Positions 24,110 through 33,276 of a stretch of 64,000 nt of DNA are shown here, piece after piece. The notes beneath the pieces are model-generated. The model made no database searches. It was given only the letters and a program-made list of their open reading frames with translations, and was not told where the DNA came from. The number at the start of each line of letters is the position of its first letter. Position 1 is the stretch's first letter. The DNA lies in NCBI RefSeq assembly GCF_001425665.1, contig NZ_LMCX01000001.1, positions 776,623-840,622 of the forward strand, in the 5' to 3' direction. A program made the translations under genes and the position numbers. This DNA comes from Yonghaparkia sp. Root332 (lineage in GTDB: Bacteria > Actinomycetota > Actinomycetes > Actinomycetales > Microbacteriaceae).

Positions 24110-27100
24110 CTAGATCCGCAGCCGCAGGCCCTGCGGCGTCGCGACGAAGCCCGCCTCCTGCAGCGCCTCGGCGAACGGGGTGCCGAAGACGCTCGCGCCA
24201 TTGACGCGCTCGATCCGCAGCGAGCGCAGGCGGGCGCGCACGACGGCGGCGAGCTCGGTCGCGGCCGCCGCGAGCGACGCGGGCTCATCGGTGAAGGTCA
24301 GTGCGCTCTTGCCGCCGCGCTCGAGGTAGGCGGCGAGGTGCCCGTCGACGAGGGCGACGAGGGCTCCGGCCTTGCGCCCGGGCCGGTGCGCGGGCGTGCC
24401 GACGACGGGGTCGTCCGCGGCGCCCGGCCACGGCAGGGCCGCGCCATACGGGTTGGCGGGGTCGGTCGCGGCGAGGACGAGCGGCGCCAGGGCGGGGGCC
24501 GCATCCTGATCGCGCACGAAGGTGCGCAGCCGGTCGACCGTCGCGGGCGTGCCGAACTGCGCCGCGCCGAGGTGCTCGACGAAGTAGCCGCGGCGCACGC
24601 GCCCGGCCTCCTCCATGCGCGCGAGCACCTTGTACATGAGCGCGAAGCCGCCGCGCACGTTCTCGGCCTGCACGGCACCGCGAGTGACGACGCCGTACCG
24701 CTCGAGCAGGCTGTCGGCGAGGTGCGCGCCGCGGCGCGTGGGGTCGAGGTCGCGGTCGGGCAGGAGCGACCAGCGACCCGCTGTCGATGGCGGGCCCGAG
24801 CGGGCGGGCATCGTCGGGCGGGCGTAGCCGCGGTACGCGCGCGGTCGCGGCGCCCGTGCCGCGGTCGGGCGCTTCGAGCAGCCGAGCATCGCGCGCACCG
24901 GCGCGAAGGTGTCGTTCGTGATGAGCCCCGCCCAGACGAGCTGCCACAGGTCGTCGGCGAGGCGCGCGTCGTCGGTCGCTCCGGTCGCGTCGGCGAGCTG
25001 GCGGAAGAAGAACCCGCCGCCGCCCGCGAGCACCGAGAGGATGCCCTCCTGCCGCTCGGTCGCGCCGGCGTCGGCCTCGAGGGCGGTCGGCTCGGCGAGG
25101 CTCAGAGGCGCGAGGTGCGGCAGGTGGATGCTCAGCCAGCCGTCGCTGCCCGGCAGCGACCCGCCGCCCGACCAGACGAGCTCGCCGCTCGCCATGAGCT
25201 CGTCGAGCCACGCGGGCGAGTAGTCGCGCACGCGGCTCGGCAGCACGAGGGTCTCCCACGCCGAGGCCGGCAGCGCGACGCCCTGCAGCTGCTCGGCGGC
25301 CTGCAGCACGCCGTCGATGCCGCGCAGCGCGCCGCCGCCCGTGCCGCCCCCGCGGCCGAGGTGCTGCCACGCGGGCAGGAAGCGGCCGAGCGCGCCCGCG
25401 CTCACGGGCTCGATCTCGGCCCGCAGGGCGGCGAGGCTGCGGCTCCGGAGGCGGCGGAGCACCTCGGCGTCGACCCACTCGGTGCCGGAGGACCCGGGCC
25501 GGAACTCGCCCTCGATGACGCGTCGGTCGCTCGCGAGCCGGCGCAGGGCATCCGTCACGACCGCGATGCCCAGCCCCAGCCGGTCGGCGACGTCGTGCGC
25601 CGTGAAGGGGCCGTGCGTGCGGGCGAAGCGCGCGACGAGGTCGCCGAGCGGGTCGGGCACCGGATCGAGGAACGCGCTCGGCACGCCGTGGGGGATGGGC
25701 GTACCGAGAGCGTCGCGCAGGCGCGCGGCGTCCTCCACCACGGCCCAGCGCTCGGCGCTCGCGCCGCCCGCGTCGCGCACGGCGAATCGGAAGACCCGGT
25801 TGGTGCGGGCGAGGGCGACGAGCCACTCCTCGACGGTCGCGCCCTCGACCGCGCGCGCGGCGAGCTCGTCGACGGAGTGCGGGCCGAGGATGCGCAGGAG
25901 GTCGACGACGCCCTCGTCGTCCTTCGCGCGGCGGTCGGGGGCGAGGCGCTGCAGCTCGGCCTCGGTCTGCGCGATGACCTCGGGGTCGAGGATCTCGCGG
26001 AGCTCGGCGCGGCCCAGCAGCTCGGCGAGGAGCGTCGAGTCGATGCTGAGGGCGGCCGCGCGGCGCTCGGCGAGCGGGCTGTCGCCCTCGTAGAGGAAGG
26101 CGGCGACGTAGCCGAACAGCAGCGACCGGGCGAAGGGCGAGGGGCTCGGGGTCTCGACCTCGATGATGCGCAGCTCGCGCTGGTCGATCGCCGTCGCGAT
26201 CGCCGTGAGGCCCGGAAGGTCGTAGACGTCGCTCAGCACCTCGCGGATCGTCTCGAGCACGATCGGGAAGCTCGGGAACTCGCGCGCGACCTCGAGCAGC
26301 TGGCTCGCGCGCTGGCGCTGCTGCCACAGCGGCGAGCGCTGCGAGGGATTCCGGCGCGGCAGCAGGAGGGCGCGCTGCGCGCACTCGCGGAAGCGCGCGG
26401 CGAACACGGCCGAGCCGCCGACCTCGCTCGTCACGAGCGCGTCGAGCTCGGCCGGGTCGAAGAGGAACAGCTCGGCTCCCGGCGCCTCGGCCTCGGTGTC
26501 GGGCAGCCGCACGACCAGCCCATCGTCGGCCGCGATCGCCGCGCCGTCGAAGCCGTGCCGCTCGCGCAGCCGCGCCGAGATCGCGAGCGCCCAGGGCGCG
26601 TGCACGCCGAGCCCGAAGGGGGAGTGCAGGATGACGCGCCAGTCGCCGAGCTCGTCGCGGAACCGCTCGATCACGAGCGTCGAGTCGGTCGGCAGCTGGC
26701 CCGTCGCGGCGACCTGCTCGGCGAGCAGCGCGTCGAGGTTCATGACGGCCCGGTCGTCGAGACCGGCGGCGCGCAGGCGGTCGCGCCGGGCATCCGGCGA
26801 GGCGGCGGCGAGCTCGCGGGTCGTCGCGCCGAGCGCACGCCCGAGCTCGGCCGGGCGCCCGAGGCCGTCGCCCTTCCAGAACGGCACCTTGCCGGGCTGG
26901 CCGAACGCGGGGGTCACGACGACGCGGTCGTGCGTGATCTCCTCGATCCGCCAGCTCGTCGCGCCGAGCGCGAAGACGTCGCCGACGCGCGATTCGTAGA
27001 CCATCTCCTCGTCGAGCTCGCCGACGCGGCGACCCGCTCCCTCGCCCGCCAGGAACACGCCGAAGAGCCCGCGATCGGGGATCGTGCCGCCGCTCGTCAC

Positions 27101-28669
27101 CGCGAGCCGCTGCGCGCCGGGGCGGCCCGAGAGCTGGCCGCTCACGCGATCCCACACGATGCGGGGGCGCAGCTCGGCGAAGCGATCGCTCGGGTAGCGG
27201 CCGCTCAGCAGGTCGAGCACGGCCTCGTACGCCGAGCGCGGCAGGGTCGCGAACGGGGCGCTGCGGCGCACGGCGTCGAACCACTCGTCGATGTCGGCGG
27301 GCTCGAGGGCGACGTGCGCGACGGTCTGCTGGGCGAGCACGTCGAGCGGGTTGGCGGGCACGCTGAGCTGCTCGATCTGGCCCGAGAGCATCCGCTCGCT
27401 CGCGACCGTCGCGTGCAGGATGTCGGCGCGGTGCTTCGGCACGATGACGCCACGGCTGATCTCGCCCACCTGGTGACCGGCCCGGCCGAGGCGCTGCAGG
27501 CCGCTCGCGACGCTCGGCGGCGACTCGACCTGGATGACCAGGTCGACCGCGCCCATATCGATGCCGAGCTCGAGGCTGCTCGTCGCGACGACGCAGCGCA
27601 GGCGGCCCGACTTCAGGGCGTCTTCGATCTCGGCGCGCTGGTCTTTGCTGACCGAGCCGTGGTGGGCGCGCGCGAGCAGCTCCGCGCCCTCTCCGAGGCG
27701 TTCTGCGCAGATCTCGTTGAGCCGCGCCGTGAGCCGCTCGGCGAGCCGCCGCGAGTTCGCGAACACGATCGTCGAGCGGTTCGCGAGCACGCGGTCGACG
27801 ATGTCCTCCTCGACGTGCGGCCAGATCGACGGGTTCGCCGCTCCGCCCGCGGCCGAGCCCTCGTCGTCGACGGGGCCGACGGGGGGCGGCTGCGTCATGT
27901 CGTCGACGGGCACGACGACGCGCAGGTCGAAGGTCTTCGCGGCGGGCGGCTGCACGATCGTCACGGGGCTGCGCCCGCCGAGGAACCGAGCGACCTCCTC
28001 GACCGGCCGCACCGTCGCCGACAGGCCGATGCGCTGCACGGGCGTCGCGAGCCTCGCGTCGAGCCGCTCGAGGCTCAGCGCGAGGTGCGCGCCGCGCTTC
28101 GTGCCGGCGACGGCGTGCACCTCGTCGACGATGACGGTCGTGACGCTGTCGAGCGACTCGCGCGCGCTCGACGTGAGCATGAGGTAGAGGCTCTCGGGGG
28201 TCGTGATGAGGATGTCCGGGGGCGTCTTCTGCAGCGCCCGCCGCTCCGCCGACGGCGTGTCTCCCGATCGCACGCCCACCGTGATCGTCGGCGCCGGGTG
28301 CCCCAGCCGCGCCGCGGTCTGCGTCACGCCGATGAGCGGCGAGCGCAGGTTGCGCTCCACGTCGACGCCGAGCGCCTTGAGGGGGGAGATGTAGAGGACG
28401 CGCGTGCGCCGCGGCTCGTCGGCTGCGGCTGCGGCTGTGCTGGCGGTGCCGGCGGCCGGCTCGGCGATGAGCCGATCGATCGACCAGAGGAACGCCGCGA
28501 GGGTCTTGCCCGAGCCGGTCGGTGCGACGACGAGGGCGTGCTGGCCGCTCGAGATGGCCTCCCACGCGCCGAGCTGCGCGGGCGTCGGCTCGGGGAAGGC
28601 GCCGTCGAACCACGTGCGGGTCGCCGGTGCGAACCGGCCGAGCACGCGATCGAGGTCGGGGGAGGTCAT
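24110..28669 (-). CDS. lhr: large ATP-dependent DNA helicase Lhr
   Basis: A 1519-residue superfamily 2 helicase. Motif I is APTGSGKTLAAF, motif II is VDEVHAV, motif III is LSATV, and motif VI is QRLGRAGH. The Lhr-core winged-helix and beta-barrel parts follow, with a long C-terminal region as in mycobacterial Lhr. It tracks 3' to 5' on single-stranded DNA and unwinds DNA-RNA hybrids in repair. The ATG at 28669 (MTSPDLDRVLG) is chosen; a GTG at 28684 in frame is possible, and neither has a clear ribosome site. nei follows directly. Confidence 0.93.
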   Translation of the reverse strand: MTSPDLDRVLGRFAPATRTWFDGAFPEPTPAQLGAWEAISSGQHALVVAPTGSGKTLAAFLWSIDRLIAEPAAGTASTAAAAADEPRRTRVLYISPLKALGVDVERNLRSPLIGVTQTAARLGHPAPTITVGVRSGDTPSAERRALQKTPPDILITTPESLYLMLTSSARESLDSVTTVIVDEVHAVAGTKRGAHLALSLERLDARLATPVQRIGLSATVRPVEEVARFLGGRSPVTIVQPPAAKTFDLRVVVPVDDMTQPPPVGPVDDEGSAAGGAANPSIWPHVEEDIVDRVLANRSTIVFANSRRLAERLTARLNEICAERLGEGAELLARAHHGSVSKDQRAEIEDALKSGRLRCVVATSSLELGIDMGAVDLVIQVESPPSVASGLQRLGRAGHQVGEISRGVIVPKHRADILHATVASERMLSGQIEQLSVPANPLDVLAQQTVAHVALEPADIDEWFDAVRRSAPFATLPRSAYEAVLDLLSGRYPSDRFAELRPRIVWDRVSGQLSGRPGAQRLAVTSGGTIPDRGLFGVFLAGEGAGRRVGELDEEMVYESRVGDVFALGATSWRIEEITHDRVVVTPAFGQPGKVPFWKGDGLGRPAELGRALGATTRELAAASPDARRDRLRAAGLDDRAVMNLDALLAEQVAATGQLPTDSTLVIERFRDELGDWRVILHSPFGLGVHAPWALAISARLRERHGFDGAAIAADDGLVVRLPDTEAEAPGAELFLFDPAELDALVTSEVGGSAVFAARFRECAQRALLLPRRNPSQRSPLWQQRQRASQLLEVAREFPSFPIVLETIREVLSDVYDLPGLTAIATAIDQRELRIIEVETPSPSPFARSLLFGYVAAFLYEGDSPLAERRAAALSIDSTLLAELLGRAELREILDPEVIAQTEAELQRLAPDRRAKDDEGVVDLLRILGPHSVDELAARAVEGATVEEWLVALARTNRVFRFAVRDAGGASAERWAVVEDAARLRDALGTPIPHGVPSAFLDPVPDPLGDLVARFARTHGPFTAHDVADRLGLGIAVVTDALRRLASDRRVIEGEFRPGSSGTEWVDAEVLRRLRSRSLAALRAEIEPVSAGALGRFLPAWQHLGRGGGTGGGALRGIDGVLQAAEQLQGVALPASAWETLVLPSRVRDYSPAWLDELMASGELVWSGGGSLPGSDGWLSIHLPHLAPLSLAEPTALEADAGATERQEGILSVLAGGGGFFFRQLADATGATDDARLADDLWQLVWAGLITNDTFAPVRAMLGCSKRPTAARAPRPRAYRGYARPTMPARSGPPSTAGRWSLLPDRDLDPTRRGAHLADSLLERYGVVTRGAVQAENVRGGFALMYKVLARMEEAGRVRRGYFVEHLGAAQFGTPATVDRLRTFVRDQDAAPALAPLVLAATDPANPYGAALPWPGAADDPVVGTPAHRPGRKAGALVALVDGHLAAYLERGGKSALTFTDEPASLAAAATELAAVVRARLRSLRIERVNGASVFGTPFAEALQEAGFVATPQGLRLRI

Positions 28670-28714
28670 CTGTTCATCATGCACGCGACGGCCGACAGCA
28701 TCCCCGGCCGGTTC

Positions 28715-29362
28715 TCAGCCCGCAGTCGGGTCGGAGGGCGCGGCGTAGAACGGGCGCAGGAAGCCGAGGACGTCGCTGAGCTCGGCCTCGCTCACGGCGT
28801 GCCCGAGGCCCTCGTAGATGCGGTCGGTGACGGTCGCGTGGCGCGGAAGCCAGTCGTGGGTGTGCTCGATGAGGGCGGGCGCGATGACCTGGTCGAGGGT
28901 GCCGCGGCCCCAGAAGACGGGCGGCCTCTGGTCGAGCATCCGGTCGTCGGCGGGGGCGGGGCCGGGGACGACGAAGCCGGCGAGGCTCACGGCGAAGTCG
29001 AAGCGCTCGGGCGCGTGGCGCAGGAGCTGGATCGCCATCGACCCGCCCTGACTGAAGCCGAGCAGGCCGACGCTCGTCGCGGGCTGCCGGTCGAGCCAGT
29101 GCAGGATGCCGCGCGCGGCGGCGTCGGCCTGCGGGCCCCGGTCATCCGTGATGTCGTACCAGGCGTACCCGAGTCCGGAGCGCAGCGGGCCGCGCAGGCT
29201 CGCGATGACCGGCTGCAGCGGCAGGTACTGCGAGAGGCCGAAGAGGTCGCCCTCGTGCGAGCCGTAGCCGTGCATCAGGACGAGCAGCGGGCGCTCGGCG
29301 CGCTCGTGCTCGGGGGCCGACCACATGATCGCGGAGTCGTCGATGAGCTGCATCCCGGTCAT
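28715..29362 (-). CDS. alpha/beta hydrolase, phospholipase/carboxylesterase family
   Basis: A 215-residue esterase. The family signatures LVLMHGYGSHEGDL, the nucleophile elbow GFSQGG and the downstream GTLDQVIAP (Asp) and GLGHAVS (His) complete a Ser-Asp-His triad. This subfamily includes small acyl-protein thioesterase-like and carboxylesterase enzymes; the substrate is unknown. It precedes lhr by about 45 bases on the same strand. The ATG at 29362 fits the family N-terminus; longer in-frame starts look non-coding. Confidence 0.83.
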   Translation of the reverse strand: MTGMQLIDDSAIMWSAPEHERAERPLLVLMHGYGSHEGDLFGLSQYLPLQPVIASLRGPLRSGLGYAWYDITDDRGPQADAAARGILHWLDRQPATSVGLLGFSQGGSMAIQLLRHAPERFDFAVSLAGFVVPGPAPADDRMLDQRPPVFWGRGTLDQVIAPALIEHTHDWLPRHATVTDRIYEGLGHAVSEAELSDVLGFLRPFYAAPSDPTAG

Positions 29363-29414
29363 GCCTCGAGTCAACACCACGGGGCTCCTCGCCCGCCTGG
29401 GGTAAGAATGAGGC

Positions 29415-29957
29415 ATGGCCAACACGCGCACGCCCGACCCCAACCCCGGATGGCTGTCGGACGACGAGCTCGAGCAGATCCGCCGTCGACTGCCGCTGCT
29501 GTACGTCGAGGCCGTGCCGGTGCGCGTCGACGGCATGGGGCAGGTGACCGAGGTGGGCGTGCTGCTGCGCGTCAATACCTCCGGGTCGATGACCCGCACC
29601 CTCGTCTCGGGCCGCGTCATGTACGGCGAGACGCTGCGCGACGCGCTCTTCCGACACCTCGAGAAGGATCTCGGGCCCATGGCGTTCCCGCAGCTGCCGG
29701 CGTCGCCGAACCCGTTCCACGTCGCCGAGTACTTCCCCCTGCCGGGCGTCTCGCGCTTCAGCGACGACCGCCAGCACGCGGTCGCCCTCGCCTACGTCGT
29801 CCCGGTGACGGGCACGTGCGACCCGCGGCAGGATGCCCTCGAGCTCACCTGGCTCACGCCCGAGGAGGCCGCGTCGGAGCGCGTCTCGGCCGAGATGGAG
29901 GGCGGCCGCGGGGTGCTGCTGCGGGCCGCGCTCGCCTCGGTGGGCGTGCTGCCGTAG
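29415..29957 (+). CDS. NUDIX-hydrolase-like protein (DUF4916 type)
   Basis: A 180-residue protein of an actinobacterial family related to NUDIX enzymes. The N-terminus (WLSDDELEQIRRRLPLLYVEAVPVR) and the VLLRVNTSGSMTRTLVSGRVMYGETLRDALFRHLEKDLG stretch follow the NUDIX strand-loop-helix layout, but the catalytic GX5EX7REUXEEXGU box is degenerate. It may bind rather than cleave nucleotides. TAAGAA lies six bases upstream of the ATG, near the leaderless pattern. Confidence 0.7.
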   Translation: MANTRTPDPNPGWLSDDELEQIRRRLPLLYVEAVPVRVDGMGQVTEVGVLLRVNTSGSMTRTLVSGRVMYGETLRDALFRHLEKDLGPMAFPQLPASPNPFHVAEYFPLPGVSRFSDDRQHAVALAYVVPVTGTCDPRQDALELTWLTPEEAASERVSAEMEGGRGVLLRAALASVGVLP

Positions 29958-29969
29958 AACTGTTGCGTC

Positions 29970-30503
29970 TCAGCGCACCATCCGCGAGCAGTGGGCGTCG
30001 TCCCAGGGCGCGTACGGATGCCCCAGGCCGTCGAGCGCGAACCCGTGCTTCTCGTAGAAGCGGCGCGCCCGCTCGTTCGCCGTGACGATCCACGCGTAGG
30101 CGGGTCGGTCACCGAGCACGCCGTCGAGCAGGCGCGCGCCGAGCCCGGAGCCGTGCGTGCTCGCGAGCGTGTAGAGCGAGTCGAGCTTCGTCGACCGCGG
30201 GGCCTCGGGATCGTCGCTCGGGGCGCTCCGCGCGAAGCCGACGAGCGCCGGCGACGTGCCGCTCGGCCCGGCTGACGGGTCGAGCAGCTCGGCGACGAGC
30301 GCCTTCGAGCCAGGAACGGTGGCGTCGGCCGAGCCCGCGGCGAGCATCCCGGCCCATTCGTCGGTGAGCGAGTCGGCGCTCGCCGCAGCGAGGAACCGCT
30401 CGCTCAGGACCCCGGCATAGGTCTCGAGCCAGCACTGCCGGTGCAGTAGGCCGAGCGCGGGAGCGTCGGCGACCGTCGCGGGGCGCATGCGGAACTCGAG
30501 CAC
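29970..30503 (-). CDS. GNAT-family N-acetyltransferase (first of two paralogues)
   Basis: A 177-residue acetyltransferase. The acetyl-CoA binding region is the stretch around SLYTLASTHGSGLGARLLDGVL, followed by ARRFYEKHGFALDG. The start is GTG at 30503, supported by TAGGCT six bases upstream (30510-30515). It resembles the gene at 30777-31265 in its opening (RPATVADAPALGLLHRQCW) and in its CoA loop, so the two arose by duplication. A palindromic repeat region lies between them. The substrate is unknown. Confidence 0.85.
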   Translation of the reverse strand: MLEFRMRPATVADAPALGLLHRQCWLETYAGVLSERFLAAASADSLTDEWAGMLAAGSADATVPGSKALVAELLDPSAGPSGTSPALVGFARSAPSDDPEAPRSTKLDSLYTLASTHGSGLGARLLDGVLGDRPAYAWIVTANERARRFYEKHGFALDGLGHPYAPWDDAHCSRMVR

Positions 30504-30582
30504 CCCGAGAGCCTAGAACCCGCGGGCTCGGCGTTCCCTCGTGCTCCCACGCTCCGCCGACAGTCGGCCCGCCCCCTCCGCC

Positions 30583-30637
30583 CTACCGTTGTTGAGGAAT
30601 GACGTAAATCGATTTCGACACTCCTCAACAACGGTAG
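30583..30637. repeat. palindromic repeat element, copy 1
   Basis: CTACCGTTGTTGAGGA (30583-30598) and TCCTCAACAACGGTAG (30622-30637) are a perfect 16-bp inverted repeat. The 23-base centre contains the palindrome AAATCGATTT (30606-30615). The inner part, from GAGGA to CCTC, recurs in inverted orientation at 30700-30732. The region is AT-richer than its surroundings and codes for nothing evident. Confidence 0.75.
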
Positions 30638-30699
30638 GAGGTGGGCCGAGGGCGATGGTCGGCAGCCGCGAGCCCGACTTCGGCGGCGCTCACGATGTG

Positions 30700-30732
30700 G
30701 AGGAGTGTCGAAATGCGATTACGTCACTCCTC
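30700..30732. repeat. palindromic repeat element, diverged inverted copy 2
   Basis: GAGGAGTG (30700-30707) pairs with CACTCCTC (30725-30732). Compared with the reverse complement of copy 1, the core (GTGTCGAAAT ... ACGTCA) matches apart from a few changes in the centre and right arm. Only the core was copied; the outer GTTGTT/AACAAC arms are missing. Confidence 0.65.
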
Positions 30733-30776
30733 TGCATCCTGAGCCTGTCGGCCGCGGACGCGCTCCCCGCGCGGGC

Positions 30777-31265
30777 TCAGCGCACCAGCCGGAGCTCGAC
30801 GAGGTTCTCGAACCTCGGCAGCAGCTCAGTGGTTCCGTCGTGGGTGAATCCGTTGCGCTCGTAGAAGGCCCGCGCCCTCGGGTTGCGCTCGAGCACCCAC
30901 AGCGACGCCGGCCGGTCGCCGATCGCCGCATCGAGGAGGCGCTGACCGAGTCCCGATCCGTAGGCGGATGCTCGGACGTAGATCGCGTACAGCTCGAGCG
31001 CGCGCGGCGGGGCCTCGCCGCGGCCCGGGCCCGCGCTCGAGAACCCGACGAGCTCTCCGTCCTCCTCGGCGAGGAGCACCACCCCGCCGTCGCTCGCGAT
31101 GCGCGGGATCGTCGTCGCCCAGCGCTCGGCGCTCGACTCGGGCGTCGCGCTGCCGAAGAACTCGGCGCTCAGCAGCTCTCCGTACGCCTCGCGCCAGCAC
31201 GCCATGTGCAGGCGGCCGAGCGCGTCGGCGTCGTCGGGGGTCGCGGGGCGGATCTCGGTCGTCAT
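30777..31265 (-). CDS. GNAT-family N-acetyltransferase (second paralogue)
   Basis: A 162-residue acetyltransferase with the typical fold: an N-terminal IRPATPDDADALGRLHMACW, a central VLLAEEDGELVGFSSAG strand pair, the CoA loop region VRASAYGSGLGQRLLDAAIG, and RAFYERNGFTHDG. TAGCGT (31272-31277) is six bases before the ATG, so it is probably leaderless. It is the upstream member of a pair with the gene at 29970-30503, and the palindromic repeats lie between them. The substrate is unknown. Confidence 0.87.
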   Translation of the reverse strand: MTTEIRPATPDDADALGRLHMACWREAYGELLSAEFFGSATPESSAERWATTIPRIASDGGVVLLAEEDGELVGFSSAGPGRGEAPPRALELYAIYVRASAYGSGLGQRLLDAAIGDRPASLWVLERNPRARAFYERNGFTHDGTTELLPRFENLVELRLVR

Positions 31266-31370
31266 CCGACCACGCTAGAGGATTCGTCAGCACCCAGCGG
31301 ATGTCGGCAACGCGAACGCGCCCGCCCCCGAGAACGGGAGACGCGCGCGTTCGATGCGTGGTGCGGCGGA

Positions 31371-32990
31371 CTACCGGCCGCGGCGCTGCCCGCCCGAGCT
31401 GTTCGAGCGGACGACCTGGCCGACGCGGATCCCGCCGGCACCGGAGCCCGAGCCGCCCGAGGGCGCCGACGCGCGGCGCGAGCCCTGGCGGGTGCGCGGC
31501 GCGGCGGGAGCATCGGTGTGGCGCACGGCATCGGAGCGGTGCGGGGCGGCGTCGGTGCGCGGGCGATCGGTGCGGACGCGAGCGCCCCCACCGGTCGACA
31601 CGGCGCCGGAGGCCGTCGAACCGGCGGCGCCGGAGTGACCGCCGCGACGGCCGGAGCCCGAGCCCGAAGCCGAGCCCGAGCGGCCCGACTCGGAGCGGCC
31701 CGCTCCCGAGCCCTCGCGGGTCGAGCGCTTGCGCTGCGCGTTGGCGCCCTGCGAGCGGCCCCCGCCCTGGACGGGCGGACGCAGCACGGCCGGGAGCGCG
31801 TCGGCGGCGACGCGGGGCGCGACGTCGCCGATGAGGCGCGTCACGGCATCCGAGCCCGCGGTCACCTGCTGCGGCTGCACCGAGATCGCGGCCTTCTTCA
31901 GCAGCGCGGCGGTGTCGCGACGCTGCTCGGGCAGCACGAGGGTGACGACGTCGCCCTCGGCGCCGGCGCGGGCGGTGCGGCCCGAGCGGTGCAGGTACGC
32001 CTTGTGCTCCATGGGCGGGTCGACGTGGATGACGAGCTCGATGTCGTCGACGTGCACGCCGCGGGCGGCGACGTCGGTCGCGACGAGCACGCGCACGCTG
32101 CCGTCGCCGAACGCGGCGAGGTTGCGGTCACGGGCCGGCTGCGAGAGGTTGCCGTGCAGGTCGACGGCGGGGATCCCCTCGGCCGTGAGCGCCTTCGCGA
32201 GCTTCTTGGCCTGGTGCTTGGTGCGCATGAAGAGGATGCGGCGGCCGCTTCCCGACGCGAGCGCCGAAACGAGGCGCTTCTTCTCGTCCACGCCCGAGAC
32301 CTCGAACACGTGGTGGGTCATCGCGGCGACGGGCGAGTTGGCCTCGTCGACCGAGTGCGTGGCCGGGTTGTGCAGGAACTGCTTGACGAGCTTGTCCACG
32401 CCGTTGTCGAGCGTCGCGCTGAACAGCAGGCGCTGGCCGTCGGAGGGCGTCGCCTTCATGATGCGCGTGACGCCGGGCAGGAAGCCGAGGTCGGCCATGT
32501 GGTCGGCCTCGTCGAGCACGGTGATCTCGACGGCGTCGAGCGAGACGAACTTCTGCTGCATGAGATCCTCGAGGCGGCCGGGGCACGCGACGATGATGTC
32601 GACGCCGGCGCGCAGCGCGCTGACCTGGCGGCTCTGCGAGACGCCGCCGAAGATCGTGGTCGTCGTGAGGCCGTACGCCTTGGCGAGCGGCTCGAGCACG
32701 GCGTTGATCTGCGTCGCGAGCTCGCGCGTCGGGGCGAGGACCATGCCGAGCGGGCGGCCCGGGCGGCGGGGTCCGCCGGCGAGGCGCGTGCCGAGGCGCG
32801 CGATCATCGGGATCGAGAAGGCCAGGGTCTTGCCCGAGCCCGTCTTGCCGCGGCCGAGCACGTCGCGCCCGTTCAGGGTGTCGGGCAGGGTGTCGACCTG
32901 GATGGGGAACGCCTCGGTCTTGCCCTGAGCGGTCAGGACCTCGACGAGGGGGTACGGCACGCCGAGCGCGCTGAAGGTGGTTTCGGTCAT
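31371..32990 (-). CDS. DEAD-box ATP-dependent RNA helicase
   Basis: A 539-residue helicase. The Q motif region is FSALGVPYPLVEVL; motif I is GKTGSGKT, motif II is DEAD (VLDEADHMADLGF), motif III is FSATLD, and motif VI is HRSGRTARAG. The C-terminal 140 residues are Arg/Gly/Ser-rich and probably bind RNA, as in cold-shock helicases that help ribosome assembly and mRNA decay. The ATG at 32990 has AAAGG 10 bases upstream. A long, structured untranslated stretch precedes it. Confidence 0.93.
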   Translation of the reverse strand: MTETTFSALGVPYPLVEVLTAQGKTEAFPIQVDTLPDTLNGRDVLGRGKTGSGKTLAFSIPMIARLGTRLAGGPRRPGRPLGMVLAPTRELATQINAVLEPLAKAYGLTTTTIFGGVSQSRQVSALRAGVDIIVACPGRLEDLMQQKFVSLDAVEITVLDEADHMADLGFLPGVTRIMKATPSDGQRLLFSATLDNGVDKLVKQFLHNPATHSVDEANSPVAAMTHHVFEVSGVDEKKRLVSALASGSGRRILFMRTKHQAKKLAKALTAEGIPAVDLHGNLSQPARDRNLAAFGDGSVRVLVATDVAARGVHVDDIELVIHVDPPMEHKAYLHRSGRTARAGAEGDVVTLVLPEQRRDTAALLKKAAISVQPQQVTAGSDAVTRLIGDVAPRVAADALPAVLRPPVQGGGRSQGANAQRKRSTREGSGAGRSESGRSGSASGSGSGRRGGHSGAAGSTASGAVSTGGGARVRTDRPRTDAAPHRSDAVRHTDAPAAPRTRQGSRRASAPSGGSGSGAGGIRVGQVVRSNSSGGQRRGR

Positions 32991-33276
32991 GGGGTGGTGC
33001 CTTTCGAGCATGCGCGATTCCCGGCATCCGCGACCGAGCGGTCAGGATGCGGAGCGCGCGCCATGGGCGCACGCAGTCGGGAATCGAAGTGGCGACGGCG
33101 GCAGTGGCCGACATCGTTCGCCGTGAGAAAGTATCGAACCGCGGTGCGCGAGTCGGTGCGCGAGGTGCGGGATGAGTAAGCGTTCTACGACGCAGGCTGA
33201 CCATCAATGGCCGTGCCTATGCCTCAACCGTAGCAGGTCGGTCTGTCGGGCCTCTCGCGGCGCCGCGGAAGCCGCG
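32991..33276 (-). promoter_or_regulatory. long structured leader of the DEAD-box helicase gene
   Basis: The 286 bases upstream of the helicase hold no gene. Close to the start codon lies a nested structure: an outer stem CGATTCCCG (33015-33023) with CGGGAATCG (33078-33086), and inside it a hairpin GCATCC/GGATGC (33024-33029, 33045-33050) containing GACCG/CGGTC. Long, folded leaders are typical of cold-induced DEAD-box helicase genes, so post-transcriptional control is likely. A firm promoter was not identified. Confidence 0.45.

Noticed and set aside
23888-30085. A long plus-strand open frame opposite lhr and its neighbours
   Set aside because: It runs against several genes with clear families and has no start signal or recognisable domain. 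It is an artefact of GC-rich codons.
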